A stretch of DNA of 9,117 bases from Victivallales bacterium (GCA_017543165.1 JAFYGL010000191.1:1-9117), one strand, 5' to 3'; positions 1-7,263 are shown, counted from the stretch's first letter. Program-made: numbers and translations. Notes: generated by a model not told the origin, from the sequence alone.

Positions 1-28
1 ACAGTCCACAGTCCACAGTCCACAGCCC
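1..28. repeat. Heptanucleotide tandem repeat (unit ACAGTCC)
   Basis: Four head-to-tail copies of a 7-bp unit are visible. The first three are exact ACAGTCC and the fourth is ACAGCCC, followed by a further AC. The array begins at the first base of the window, so the true copy number is unknown. It lies 22 bp before the start codon of the first gene, in what would be its promoter or leader region. The word CCACAG recurs in the inverted repeat near 4031-4131. Function unknown; short tandem arrays of this sort can change copy number by slippage. Confidence 0.85.
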
Positions 29-40
29 ACTTATAGAACA

Positions 41-45
41 AGGAG
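41..45 (+). promoter_or_regulatory. Ribosome binding site of the first secreted glycosidase gene
   Basis: AGGAG (AAGGAG if the A at 40 is included) ends five bases before the ATG at 51. This is a good Shine-Dalgarno match at short but acceptable spacing and supports that start codon, which is also directly followed by a signal peptide. Confidence 0.8.
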
Positions 46-50
46 ATAAT

Positions 51-2993
51 ATGAACAGATTAGCTATTGGCATTGCATTTCTTCTGTCTGGCGTTCTGCT
101 GGCCCAGAACTTAATTAAAGACCCTGAATTTGACGCGGGTAAATTCGTTGACTGCCAGTTCTCCTCCAACAAGGGGACGATGAGTGCAAAGATAGTCACG
201 GAGGAAGGCAACTGGAACAAGTGCCTCCGCGTGGAGAAGATTGCCGAGCATGCCGACCCCAAGACGGGGAAGAAAAGCGACCATATAGTCGTCACCTTCG
301 GCAATGACGGCGGCAAACATCCTGGTTTTGCGGTAAAGCCCCACACGGTGTATGAATTCCAGTTCGAACTGAAAGGGAATGTGGTGCCTATCATACGGCA
401 TGTAGAATGGAATGGAGACGACTACTGGAAGAACATGGGTGAGACACCAAAGGCCAATGTACCCAAGAAGCCTGTGGTCTCCAATGAATGGCAGGTTGTG
501 AAGGGCACGTTCAGAATCGGCCCCAAGGCCAAATATGCTGGATTGCAGTTGTTCATGTGGGGCGACGAAAAATGGAAGAACCTGAATCCCGTCGGCGCAT
601 ATTTCATGGTGGACAAGATTCAGATACGCCAGCAGGTGGCTCTGCTGCCTGATGCGAAGGCGGACAATGGCGGCGTCAAGGAAAAGCAGGTCGAAGCGCC
701 ATGCATTGTTCTGGGAGAGACCTACAATGGCTTCACGAAACTCAGGACAAAGGAGCCAGCAAAGGCCGACACCAGCTACTCCTGCCAGATCAAGGACGGA
801 AAGGTGCTTCTCAACATCCGCTGCAACGAGCCATTCATGGACAAGTTGAAGGCCAGCATCAAGGACGATGACGGCAACGTGTGGAAAGATGACTGCGTGG
901 AGATTTTCTTCAATTCCAAAGTCAGCGGGAGAAAGTTGAACCAGTTCGCGGTAAGCGCGGGCGGCGGGCGCTGGATGGGAAGAGGCAACTCGGAGATAGT
1001 CGCGGAATATTCCTCCTGGAAGGCCAGCGTAGCAAAGGAGAAGGACGCCTGGATTGTCAATGCGGAAATACCGCTTAGCCTGATTGGCTGGAATGAGCCT
1101 CCCAAGGCGGACGAGACATTGCGCGTGCTCATCGGGCGCAACCGCACGCCCGTGAAGGAGACCACATCCTCCACATTCACGAAGGATGGCTTCCACGACA
1201 TCAGTGACTGGGCGTATCTCTTCCCCAATGGCGCAAAGGTCTGGGGCGAGGCGCAGAAACCGCTTCTTCTTGCAAAGGCGAAGAAATTTGAGAAGATCAC
1301 CAAGGAAATCAACGAATGGAAGCCTTCCGACAAGCCGGCAGACAATCTGGCGAAAGTCAATTACTTCAAGGACAAGGTGCTTGCCGCGGAACTGGCGGGC
1401 CGCAAGTTCGTGCTGACGCACAACCCCATCACCGCCGACACGCTGATTCCGTTTTTGCCTGAAACGCTGGCGAATCCGCCTGATTCCATCTCCGACAGGG
1501 CGGCTGTGAACGAACTGCACTGCATGGCGCTGGCTATAACAAACCTGCCGGAACAGGCGGAGGAATACAGAATTGTCCTTAGCGCAATCAACCAGGACAC
1601 CTCCGAAAAATGGGTGCTGGAGACCAAGGACGGAAAGAACTATCCGCCTGAAAAAATCACCATGTTCAGGGCGATTCGCGTGAAGGACGGCGAAGAGGCC
1701 TCCCATGGCCGCCGCTACGACCCGCTGGCGCCCATGGACGTGTCACAGACCGTGGTGGTGCCGCCCCGCGAATCGGCGCCAATCTTCGTTCAATTTGACA
1801 CATTTGACGTGCAGCCAGGCGAGTACAAGGGCGTGGTGCGGGTGATTCCCCTTGGCGAAGAAGGCACCATGGACAGGAAGAACCCCAGCTACAGGGACAT
1901 GCCATTCTCATTCGAGGTGCTGCCCTTTGCATTGCAGAAGGGCGCCATTGTCCGCCACTTCATGTACCAGGAGGCCCGCAACGAGGAGGACTTCAAGATC
2001 ATGGTTGACGCAGGGGTCACTGTGTTCCAGCTCAATACCTGGACGGCATCCTTCAAGCTCGCCGATGATGGTTCCATTATCGCAAAGGACACCAAGAATA
2101 TGGAGGAGAAAATCAAGGACTACATGGCGTGGGCGAAGAAATATGGCATAGAGGACAGGCTTGAGATATGCCTCCACTATTCCGTTTATTATCATTATGT
2201 GGAGCGCTTTACCAACAACAGGTTCAAGCCATTCACGCCAGCCTGGGAAAAGGCCTGGTTGAATTGCATAATGGAGTTGGACGCGGTCCGTGAGAAATGC
2301 GGCTTCCCCAATGACAAGTGGATATATGAAATCGAGGACGAGCCGAAGGAGGAACGTTTCCCAATATTCACCAGGGCCTTGGAACTGGCCTGCAAGGCAA
2401 AGCCCAGCCTCAGGTTCATGATTACCCTGGGCGCACATGAAGTTTCCTGCGACACACTTATGAAGCTAGTGCCGTATGTGCACGAATGGTGCTTCTGGAA
2501 CAAACGTTTCTTCTTGCAGAAAGACATGAAGCCCCTCCTGGCCAGATTGCGCAAGGAGAACAAAATCATCTCCACATACACCTGCAACACCAGCATGCGT
2601 TCCAGCCTGCAGCTCTACTACCGCCACATGCCATGGACCGTGCCATATTTCAATCTTGATTCACACAACTTCTACGAGCATTCCTCCCACAAGTACAGGA
2701 CCCGTTCCTGGCGTGAAGCCACTTGCGGCGAGGTTGTCATATACTCCAACGGCCATCCCGTCACCACAATCCGCAACGAATGCCTGAAGGCAGGCCTCAT
2801 CGACCTGAAATACCTGGCTTTGCTGAAGCAATGCCAGGAAAAAGCGGGCAGGGACAGCGTCCTTGGCAAAAAAATCGGCTCTTTCATTGACAAGACAACT
2901 TACGCCGTTATAATGAATCCACCTGAGGATCCCCTCCATTTCGAGAAGATTCGCCAGGAAATGATAAATCTGATTCTGGAGGCACAGAAATGA
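51..2993 (+). CDS. Secreted multidomain glycoside-hydrolase-like protein (CBM-like + CBM9-like + DUF4091-type region), paralogue A
   Basis: An exported protein of 980 residues, probably acting on a polysaccharide or glycan. Residues 1-18 form a signal peptide (hydrophobic 5-17, likely cleavage after LLA). Residues about 20-195 look like a jelly-roll carbohydrate-binding module (NLIKDPEFD start, KGTF strand, closing VDKIQI). Residues about 215-400 resemble a CBM9/DOMON fold (DDCVEIFF at 281-288, QFAVSAGG, IPLSLIGW at 340-347). A beta-rich linker follows, ending in GVVRVIPL and FEVLPF (621-626). The C-terminal half looks like a TIM barrel with an acidic DEP motif at 763-765 and a terminal segment (GEVVIYSN to LKAGLIDLKYLALL, about 893-925) typical of DUF4091-type glycosidases. 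D763 and E764 are candidate catalytic acids by inference only. It is translationally coupled to the GH130 gene behind it and is paralogous to 4154-7114. Substrate unknown; the domain names are recognised by eye, not by profile search. Confidence 0.85.
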   Translation: MNRLAIGIAFLLSGVLLAQNLIKDPEFDAGKFVDCQFSSNKGTMSAKIVTEEGNWNKCLRVEKIAEHADPKTGKKSDHIVVTFGNDGGKHPGFAVKPHTVYEFQFELKGNVVPIIRHVEWNGDDYWKNMGETPKANVPKKPVVSNEWQVVKGTFRIGPKAKYAGLQLFMWGDEKWKNLNPVGAYFMVDKIQIRQQVALLPDAKADNGGVKEKQVEAPCIVLGETYNGFTKLRTKEPAKADTSYSCQIKDGKVLLNIRCNEPFMDKLKASIKDDDGNVWKDDCVEIFFNSKVSGRKLNQFAVSAGGGRWMGRGNSEIVAEYSSWKASVAKEKDAWIVNAEIPLSLIGWNEPPKADETLRVLIGRNRTPVKETTSSTFTKDGFHDISDWAYLFPNGAKVWGEAQKPLLLAKAKKFEKITKEINEWKPSDKPADNLAKVNYFKDKVLAAELAGRKFVLTHNPITADTLIPFLPETLANPPDSISDRAAVNELHCMALAITNLPEQAEEYRIVLSAINQDTSEKWVLETKDGKNYPPEKITMFRAIRVKDGEEASHGRRYDPLAPMDVSQTVVVPPRESAPIFVQFDTFDVQPGEYKGVVRVIPLGEEGTMDRKNPSYRDMPFSFEVLPFALQKGAIVRHFMYQEARNEEDFKIMVDAGVTVFQLNTWTASFKLADDGSIIAKDTKNMEEKIKDYMAWAKKYGIEDRLEICLHYSVYYHYVERFTNNRFKPFTPAWEKAWLNCIMELDAVREKCGFPNDKWIYEIEDEPKEERFPIFTRALELACKAKPSLRFMITLGAHEVSCDTLMKLVPYVHEWCFWNKRFFLQKDMKPLLARLRKENKIISTYTCNTSMRSSLQLYYRHMPWTVPYFNLDSHNFYEHSSHKYRTRSWREATCGEVVIYSNGHPVTTIRNECLKAGLIDLKYLALLKQCQEKAGRDSVLGKKIGSFIDKTTYAVIMNPPEDPLHFEKIRQEMINLILEAQK
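2978..2982 (+). promoter_or_regulatory. Ribosome binding site of the GH130 gene, inside the preceding gene
   Basis: GGAGG lies within the last codons of the first gene and ends seven bases before the ATG at 2990. This fixes the GH130 start at the ATGA overlap and implies both proteins are made from one mRNA. Confidence 0.85.
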
Positions 2994-3994
2994 GAAGTTC
3001 AAGCGTACCGCAATTCGAGACACCTTCCTTTGTCAAAAAACACCCCGCAAATCCTTTGTTGAAGGCGGATATGGTTCCGTACCCGTCCGTGCTCACATTC
3101 AATGCGGGCATCACCAAGTACAACGGCAAGTATGTGATGGTATTCCGCAATGACTATGACATCAGTCCTGAGACCATCTATCAGAAAAGCGGTGAGATAA
3201 ACCTGGGCCTGGCGACCAGCGACGACGGCATTAACTGGAGCGTGGCCCCAAAGCCATGCTGGTCCATGAAAACAGATGAGATATGGCGCATCTATGACCC
3301 CCGCCTCACCGTGATAGAGGGCAAATGCTATGTCTGCTTCGCCATGGACACAAATCACGGCCTGCGCGGCGGCGTCGCTGTCACCGAGGACTTCGACAAG
3401 TTCGAGATTCTCTCCCTTTCCGCGCCTGACAACCGCAACATGGTGCTTTTCCCCGAGAAAATCAATGGCAGGTTCATGCGGCTGGAGCGCCCCCTGCCAG
3501 TGTATAGCCGAGGCGCAAATCGGAAGGAATCCTTTGACCTGTGGTGCTCATTCTCTCCAGAATGCCGCTACTGGGGGGACACGGCGCTTGTGCTTGGCGC
3601 GGAGCAGGTGCCTTATGCCAACAGCAAAATCGGGCCAGGCGCACCGCCAATCAAGACCAAGGAGGGTTGGCTTTGCACCATCCACGCAGTGCATAAAGTG
3701 GATTCAGACCTGCCTTGCTGGCACCGCGACTGGCGCAAGGTGTACATGGGCGGCCTTATGCTGCTGGACCTGGAAGACCCCACCAAGATAATCAGCCTGG
3801 CGCAAAAGCCCCTTCTGGTGCCAGAGGAGCAATACGAAACACACGGCTACCGCGGCAGCGTAATCTTCCCTGGCGGCATGATACTGGAGGACACAGGCGA
3901 AGTCAAGATATACTATGGCTCCGCCGATACCGTGGAATGCCTCGCCACCGCAGATGTGGACGACCTCATCAAGTTTGCAAAGAACGAATATTAA
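2990..3994 (+). CDS. GH130 family beta-mannoside phosphorylase / hydrolase
   Basis: A 334-residue protein without signal peptide or membrane segment, so cytoplasmic, and of normal length for GH130, a five-bladed propeller family acting on beta-mannosides such as mannobiose or Man-GlcNAc. Visible family marks are NPLLKADMVPYP (21-32), FNAG (37-40), GLATSDDGINW (73-83), DPRLT (103-107), LFPEKINGRF (153-162), IGPGAPPI (214-221), the HGYRG turn (285-289), and a C-terminal YYGSADTVECLATADVDDL. D103 is the likely catalytic general-acid position. R149, N150 and R167 sit where I recall phosphorylases contacting phosphate, which favours phosphorolysis over hydrolysis, but I could not align it. The start overlaps the previous stop as ATGA, with GGAGG upstream. 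The coupling suggests it processes what the secreted partner releases. Exact substrate and subfamily are unresolved. The last 25 codons before DLIKF recur downstream at 7141-7215. Confidence 0.9.
   Translation: MRSSSVPQFETPSFVKKHPANPLLKADMVPYPSVLTFNAGITKYNGKYVMVFRNDYDISPETIYQKSGEINLGLATSDDGINWSVAPKPCWSMKTDEIWRIYDPRLTVIEGKCYVCFAMDTNHGLRGGVAVTEDFDKFEILSLSAPDNRNMVLFPEKINGRFMRLERPLPVYSRGANRKESFDLWCSFSPECRYWGDTALVLGAEQVPYANSKIGPGAPPIKTKEGWLCTIHAVHKVDSDLPCWHRDWRKVYMGGLMLLDLEDPTKIISLAQKPLLVPEEQYETHGYRGSVIFPGGMILEDTGEVKIYYGSADTVECLATADVDDLIKFAKNEY
3890..3964 (+). repeat. 75-bp direct repeat, copy 1 (inside the GH130 gene)
   Basis: This stretch, encoding DTGEVKIYYG through ADVDD near the GH130 C-terminus, recurs at 7141-7215 in the same orientation with three substitutions (72 of 75 bases identical by direct comparison). 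The copies lie about 3.25 kb apart and flank the second large paralogue, so homologous recombination between them could delete that gene. Confidence 0.95.
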
Positions 3995-4009
3995 CCACCT
4001 TATATACAC

Positions 4010-4014
4010 GGAGG
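4010..4014 (+). promoter_or_regulatory. Orphan Shine-Dalgarno-like sequence
   Basis: GGAGG sits 16 bases after the GH130 stop codon, but no ATG, GTG or TTG follows within the usual spacing. The next real start (4154) has its own AAGGA site. It may be a leftover ribosome binding site from an arrangement in which a gene began here before the inverted repeat was inserted, or it may be chance. Confidence 0.4.
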
Positions 4015-4030
4015 TAATTTCAAAACTATT

Positions 4031-4131
4031 TTATCCACAGATTTACACAGATTTGCACAGATTAGTTTCATATTAAAAAATGAATGTATCAAAGATATCA
4101 TCTGTGATAATCTGCGATAATCTGTGGATAA
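4031..4131. repeat. Imperfect inverted repeat with DnaA-box ends (two 34-bp arms, 33-bp loop)
   Basis: The left arm is 4031-4064 and the right arm 4098-4131; the reverse complement of the left matches the right at 28 of 34 bases. Each arm holds three units of a 10-bp period with core AATCTGTG (CACAGATT on the other strand). The outer end of each arm is exactly TTATCCACA, the consensus DnaA-box 9-mer, in opposite orientations (4031-4039 and 4123-4131). The loop, 4065-4097, is AT-rich with an A6 run. In RNA the arms could form one long hairpin, but no uridine tract follows, so it is not a classic intrinsic terminator. Similar CACAGATT-type repeats are, as I recall, scattered between genes in several bacterial phyla; a mobile or structural intergenic repeat is the most likely class. 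Confidence 0.9.
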
Positions 4132-4139
4132 TATAATTT

Positions 4140-4144
4140 AAGGA
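4140..4144 (+). promoter_or_regulatory. Ribosome binding site of the second secreted glycosidase gene
   Basis: AAGGA ends nine bases before the ATG at 4154 and lies eight bases beyond the right arm of the inverted repeat. It supports the 4154 start, which also gives a lysine-led hydrophobic signal sequence. Confidence 0.7.
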
Positions 4145-4153
4145 CAAAACGCA

Positions 4154-7114
4154 ATGAAAAAGCAACTTGTAATCATTCTGGTGTACATACTGTTTGGGGT
4201 GCTCTCGCTGATGGGAGACAATCTGGTGCAGGACTATGGCTTTGACTCCGAGCCCAGCGAGGAATGTTTCTATGTGCAGAACATGAACGGGGCAATCAAG
4301 GTTACACGCATCTCAGAGGACATGACCTGGAACAAGTGCCTGAAAATGGAAATCACAGCCATAAATGACATGGGGGGCCGCAAGTTGCTTTCAAGCGAAC
4401 TGGTGTTTGGCAAGACCAATGGCAAGCCAGGCTTTGTGGTGGAGCCAAACACTGTTTACAACTATAGTTTTGACTTCAGGGGCAATCAGATGGTATCTCT
4501 GCACGTTGGCCTTGATCCAGAAGGCAAGTCCCAATGGAATAGCAGCAAGACAAATATCCGCCCCAATCCCCCCACGGCAAATCCAGACGAGGAGAAATGG
4601 AGTACCGTGAAGGGCACGTTCAAAACCAATGATGATGCCAAATACCTGCGTTTCCGAATAATGTTCTGGGCAGACAGCAAGCAGCAGAGCAAATTTACAA
4701 CCAAGGTTGGAAACTATGTATTGCTGGACAATGTGAAAATAGAAAAGCGCCCATTGCTTGATAATGCGTCAGCGGCGCCGTCAAATGCGTCTGCGCTTCC
4801 TCGCAAAGACGCCTATCTCGTGAACTCAACAGCCCAGGCAACTTTCAAGGTGGTTCAGACTCCCTGGTTCAAGGGCATAGCTGATGTGGCTGGCGCAATC
4901 ACCTGGCAGGACAAGGGCAAAAGCCTGATATGCAAAGTTGCATACGACGAACCCGACAACGGCAGTCATTCCCATAGCAAGAAGCCAAAGCCGACACCGC
5001 AAAACGGCAAGGTCATCTGGAATGACAATGTGGCAGAGGTGTTCTTCTCAGTGGACGCCAACAACAGGGAATATGTTCAGTTCGCGTGTTCGGCCTCTGG
5101 CGGGCGATGCCGCATTGTGAACGGCAAGGAGGAGGATGCCTTTGAGCAATGGTCCGCCTCATTCAAAAGCCAGAATGGCAAGTGCGAATATACATTTGAA
5201 ATACCCTATTCCCTGATTGGCTTCAAAGCGGCTCCCGCGCCTGGCACGCTGCTCAAGTTCAATGCGGGAATCAACCACAACCGAATACCATACGGATTCG
5301 CTCCCACAAAGACTGGCTTCAGCGATGTGCCAAACTTTGTTCTTCTAGGCGTAGGGGGCATAGAGGACTACCAGAAAGCAATGCTTCCTCAATTCAAAAA
5401 GGACGCGCCCGAGAATATGCTGGCAAAGATTGACGCGTTCGCCAAGGCAAAGTTCCCTGACCTTGCATCTGCGATTCTGGCGGCGGAGACGCTGAAAAGC
5501 CAAGTCATCTCGGCAAAGATGGGAAGCGCACCCTTTGTGCTGGCGACTCTGCCGCTTAACGGCAACTTCTCCGCTCCGCTTGAGGTGGGTCTGGAGAACG
5601 TGGTGAAAGAGGAAATAAGGCTGAAGGCGGCTGGCAAGGAAATCGCAATGGTGCCTCTGGTAATAGTCAACCGCACTTCCAGGACCGCCAGTTACAGGGT
5701 GCTTGTGCACGACGATGCGAAAAACTTCTATGAGCACGAGAACCATACGCTGAATGGCGATTTCCCGCCAGAGAACATTACCTTGCGCGAGGGCATACAG
5801 GCCAAGGATTCGGATGCAGACAAACCAGGCACCCTCTTTGACGCGCTGCCGCGCCTAAACGAAGCCCAGGTTGTGACGGCGGCGGCGGGCGAGGCGGCAC
5901 TTGTATGGCTGGAACTGGACGCAACTGGCGTAAAGCCAGGCAAATACGCGGGCTTCGTGCGTGTGATTCCCCTGTCGGAACCTGCCGTGCACAATGTCAA
6001 ATTCTACAAAGGCGAGATACGGGATTATCCCATTTCATTTGAGGTGCTGCCCTTTGAACTGCCTGCGCCGCGCCCAGGCTGGCTGAGCAGCAGCGCTGGC
6101 ACGAATGACCATTTGAAATACATGCTGCAGATAGGACCTGGGCGTGTACACGTCACACCTTATGTGTTCAAGCAAAAGTTCAACTTGCAGGGCGATTTGA
6201 TAGATGACAATGGCTCGACGGAGCGCGCCGTAGCCGCATTCCGACATGTCATTGAGCAATATCGTCAACTCAATGCGATGCATGTCAAGCACAAAATATT
6301 ATATGGTTACAGCGTGTATCTTGTGTTTACCAAAGTCTCCATGCCAAAGGGAATGAAGGAATTGACGCCTGAATGGGAGAACTGCTGGCGAAATCATCTG
6401 AAGTCCGTGCGCAATGCCATCATTAAAAGCGGCGTCGGCATGGACGATGTGGTCTTTGAGGTATTCGACGAACCCAAGGGCAAGGACTTTGAACTGGTGC
6501 TGAAAGTCACCCAGATCATGCGTGAGACCTTGCCAGACGCAATTTTATCCATTACCTGGCCTTGTCAGAATTTTGGGTTCACGGCTGATATGATAAAGCA
6601 TTTCGATGGCTTGCTGGATGAGCAGATCTTTCACTGGCAACTGGGCAGAGACCCTGCCTATCGCCCGCTGATTCAGAATGCAGCCAGAAAGGGTAAAAAT
6701 GTGGGACTATATCAGTGCAGCACCATGATTCGCGAGGATTTGCACAACTATTTCCGCCTGCATCCATGGCGAATTGTTGAGGCCCATGGAAATATGCTTG
6801 ACCTCTACCAGTTCAGCAATATGCGCTGGGGTAAAAGCGGGGCCACGGACTGGAAGAGCATTCCCAGCGGGGCAATCGTGTACCGCTCGGCAAACCACTG
6901 CATTCCCAGCATTCGCTTCATGATGTTGCGCAGGGGCGTGGATGACATACGCTATCTGGATGCGCTCAAACCCTACGCAAAGCACCCCGATGTGGCCGAA
7001 TTCCTGAAAAACGCACCGCAGCGCGTGCTGAATACCACCCAGGACGCAAGCATTCCAGACCAAATGCGCGAGGAAGTGATAAGGCTGCTGAATAAATACC
7101 ATAAGGGCATGTAA
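4154..7114 (+). CDS. Secreted multidomain glycoside-hydrolase-like protein (CBM-like + CBM9-like + DUF4091-type region), paralogue B
   Basis: A 986-residue diverged paralogue of the protein at 51-2993, with the same domain order. Residues 1-21 form a signal sequence (MKKQ, then a hydrophobic run, possible cleavage before DN). A jelly-roll module spans about 23-198. After an Ala/Ser/Pro linker with two NASA-type repeats (204-215) comes a CBM9-like domain, about 225-400 (DNVAEVFFSVD, QFACSASGG, IPYSLIGF). The bridging beta region carries GFVRVIPL (600-607) and FEVLPF (629-634). The barrel has LTPEWENCW (737-745), FDEPK (771-775) and YQCSTMIR (853-860). It closes with LRRGVDDIRYLDAL (925-938), the clearest DUF4091-like segment of the two proteins. 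D772 and E773 match the DEP acids of paralogue A and are the best catalytic candidates (inference). An inverted repeat separates it from the GH130 gene, so it may be transcribed independently or at a different level. Directly behind it lies a GH130 remnant. Substrate unknown. Confidence 0.87.
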   Translation: MKKQLVIILVYILFGVLSLMGDNLVQDYGFDSEPSEECFYVQNMNGAIKVTRISEDMTWNKCLKMEITAINDMGGRKLLSSELVFGKTNGKPGFVVEPNTVYNYSFDFRGNQMVSLHVGLDPEGKSQWNSSKTNIRPNPPTANPDEEKWSTVKGTFKTNDDAKYLRFRIMFWADSKQQSKFTTKVGNYVLLDNVKIEKRPLLDNASAAPSNASALPRKDAYLVNSTAQATFKVVQTPWFKGIADVAGAITWQDKGKSLICKVAYDEPDNGSHSHSKKPKPTPQNGKVIWNDNVAEVFFSVDANNREYVQFACSASGGRCRIVNGKEEDAFEQWSASFKSQNGKCEYTFEIPYSLIGFKAAPAPGTLLKFNAGINHNRIPYGFAPTKTGFSDVPNFVLLGVGGIEDYQKAMLPQFKKDAPENMLAKIDAFAKAKFPDLASAILAAETLKSQVISAKMGSAPFVLATLPLNGNFSAPLEVGLENVVKEEIRLKAAGKEIAMVPLVIVNRTSRTASYRVLVHDDAKNFYEHENHTLNGDFPPENITLREGIQAKDSDADKPGTLFDALPRLNEAQVVTAAAGEAALVWLELDATGVKPGKYAGFVRVIPLSEPAVHNVKFYKGEIRDYPISFEVLPFELPAPRPGWLSSSAGTNDHLKYMLQIGPGRVHVTPYVFKQKFNLQGDLIDDNGSTERAVAAFRHVIEQYRQLNAMHVKHKILYGYSVYLVFTKVSMPKGMKELTPEWENCWRNHLKSVRNAIIKSGVGMDDVVFEVFDEPKGKDFELVLKVTQIMRETLPDAILSITWPCQNFGFTADMIKHFDGLLDEQIFHWQLGRDPAYRPLIQNAARKGKNVGLYQCSTMIREDLHNYFRLHPWRIVEAHGNMLDLYQFSNMRWGKSGATDWKSIPSGAIVYRSANHCIPSIRFMMLRRGVDDIRYLDALKPYAKHPDVAEFLKNAPQRVLNTTQDASIPDQMREEVIRLLNKYHKGM

Positions 7115-7120
7115 GCGCAT

Positions 7121-7245
7121 CCACCTGGGACTACTGGCACGACACAGGCGAGGTCAAGACATACTATGGCTCCGCCGATGCCGTGGAATGCCTCGCCACC
7201 GCAGATGTGGACGACCAGGTGAAATTCACCAAGAGCGAAAATAAA
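7121..7245 (+). pseudogene. 3'-end remnant of a second GH130 gene
   Basis: Starting a few bases after the stop of paralogue B, this stretch translates as a GH130 C-terminus: WHDTGEVKTYYGSADAVECL, then ATADVDD and QVKFTKSEN. The intact gene at 2990-3994 has LEDTGEVKIYYGSADTVECL, ATADVDD, LIKFAKNEY. The remnant lacks about the first 300 residues, has no start codon of its own, and the codon aligned with the intact TAA stop (3992-3994) is AAA (7243-7245). Homology upstream of 7141 is weak and gapped; 7141-7215 is 72/75 identical at DNA level; 7216-7245 falls to 19/30. Its place behind a paralogue of the gene preceding the intact GH130 suggests it is the decayed second copy of a duplicated pair. 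It is almost certainly non-functional as protein-coding DNA. Confidence 0.9.
7141..7215 (+). repeat. 75-bp direct repeat, copy 2 (core of the GH130 remnant)
   Basis: The partner of 3890-3964, in the same orientation, with three differences. Two change the encoded residue (I to T, T to A) and one is silent, as expected where selection no longer acts. The sharp fall in identity immediately after 7215 makes this a distinct block inside the remnant. Confidence 0.95.
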
Positions 7246-7263
7246 ACACCCCCAAATATATAT

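Noticed and set aside
111..1706. 531-codon minus-strand open frame antisense to paralogue A
   Set aside because: It runs opposite a clearly coding gene with recognisable domains, shows no domain-like composition or signal of its own, and reads as a codon-bias shadow.
4031..4131. Inverted repeat as an intrinsic terminator, or as a replication origin
   Set aside because: The stem is AT-containing with mismatches, has a 33-base loop and no following T-tract. Only two perfect DnaA boxes are present, with no replication genes nearby, so neither call is supported.
4031..4131. CRISPR array
   Set aside because: The 10-bp units are contiguous and arranged in opposite orientations, without unique spacers.
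4132..4137. TATAAT as a -10 box for paralogue B
   Set aside because: It would place the transcription start on top of the ribosome binding site (4140-4144), and no -35 match lies at proper spacing. The GATAAT at 4106-4111 likewise lacks a -35 and is part of the repeat.
7115..7263. Terminator between the convergent genes
   Set aside because: I found no GC-rich stem with a T-run on either strand; the gap is occupied by the GH130 remnant.
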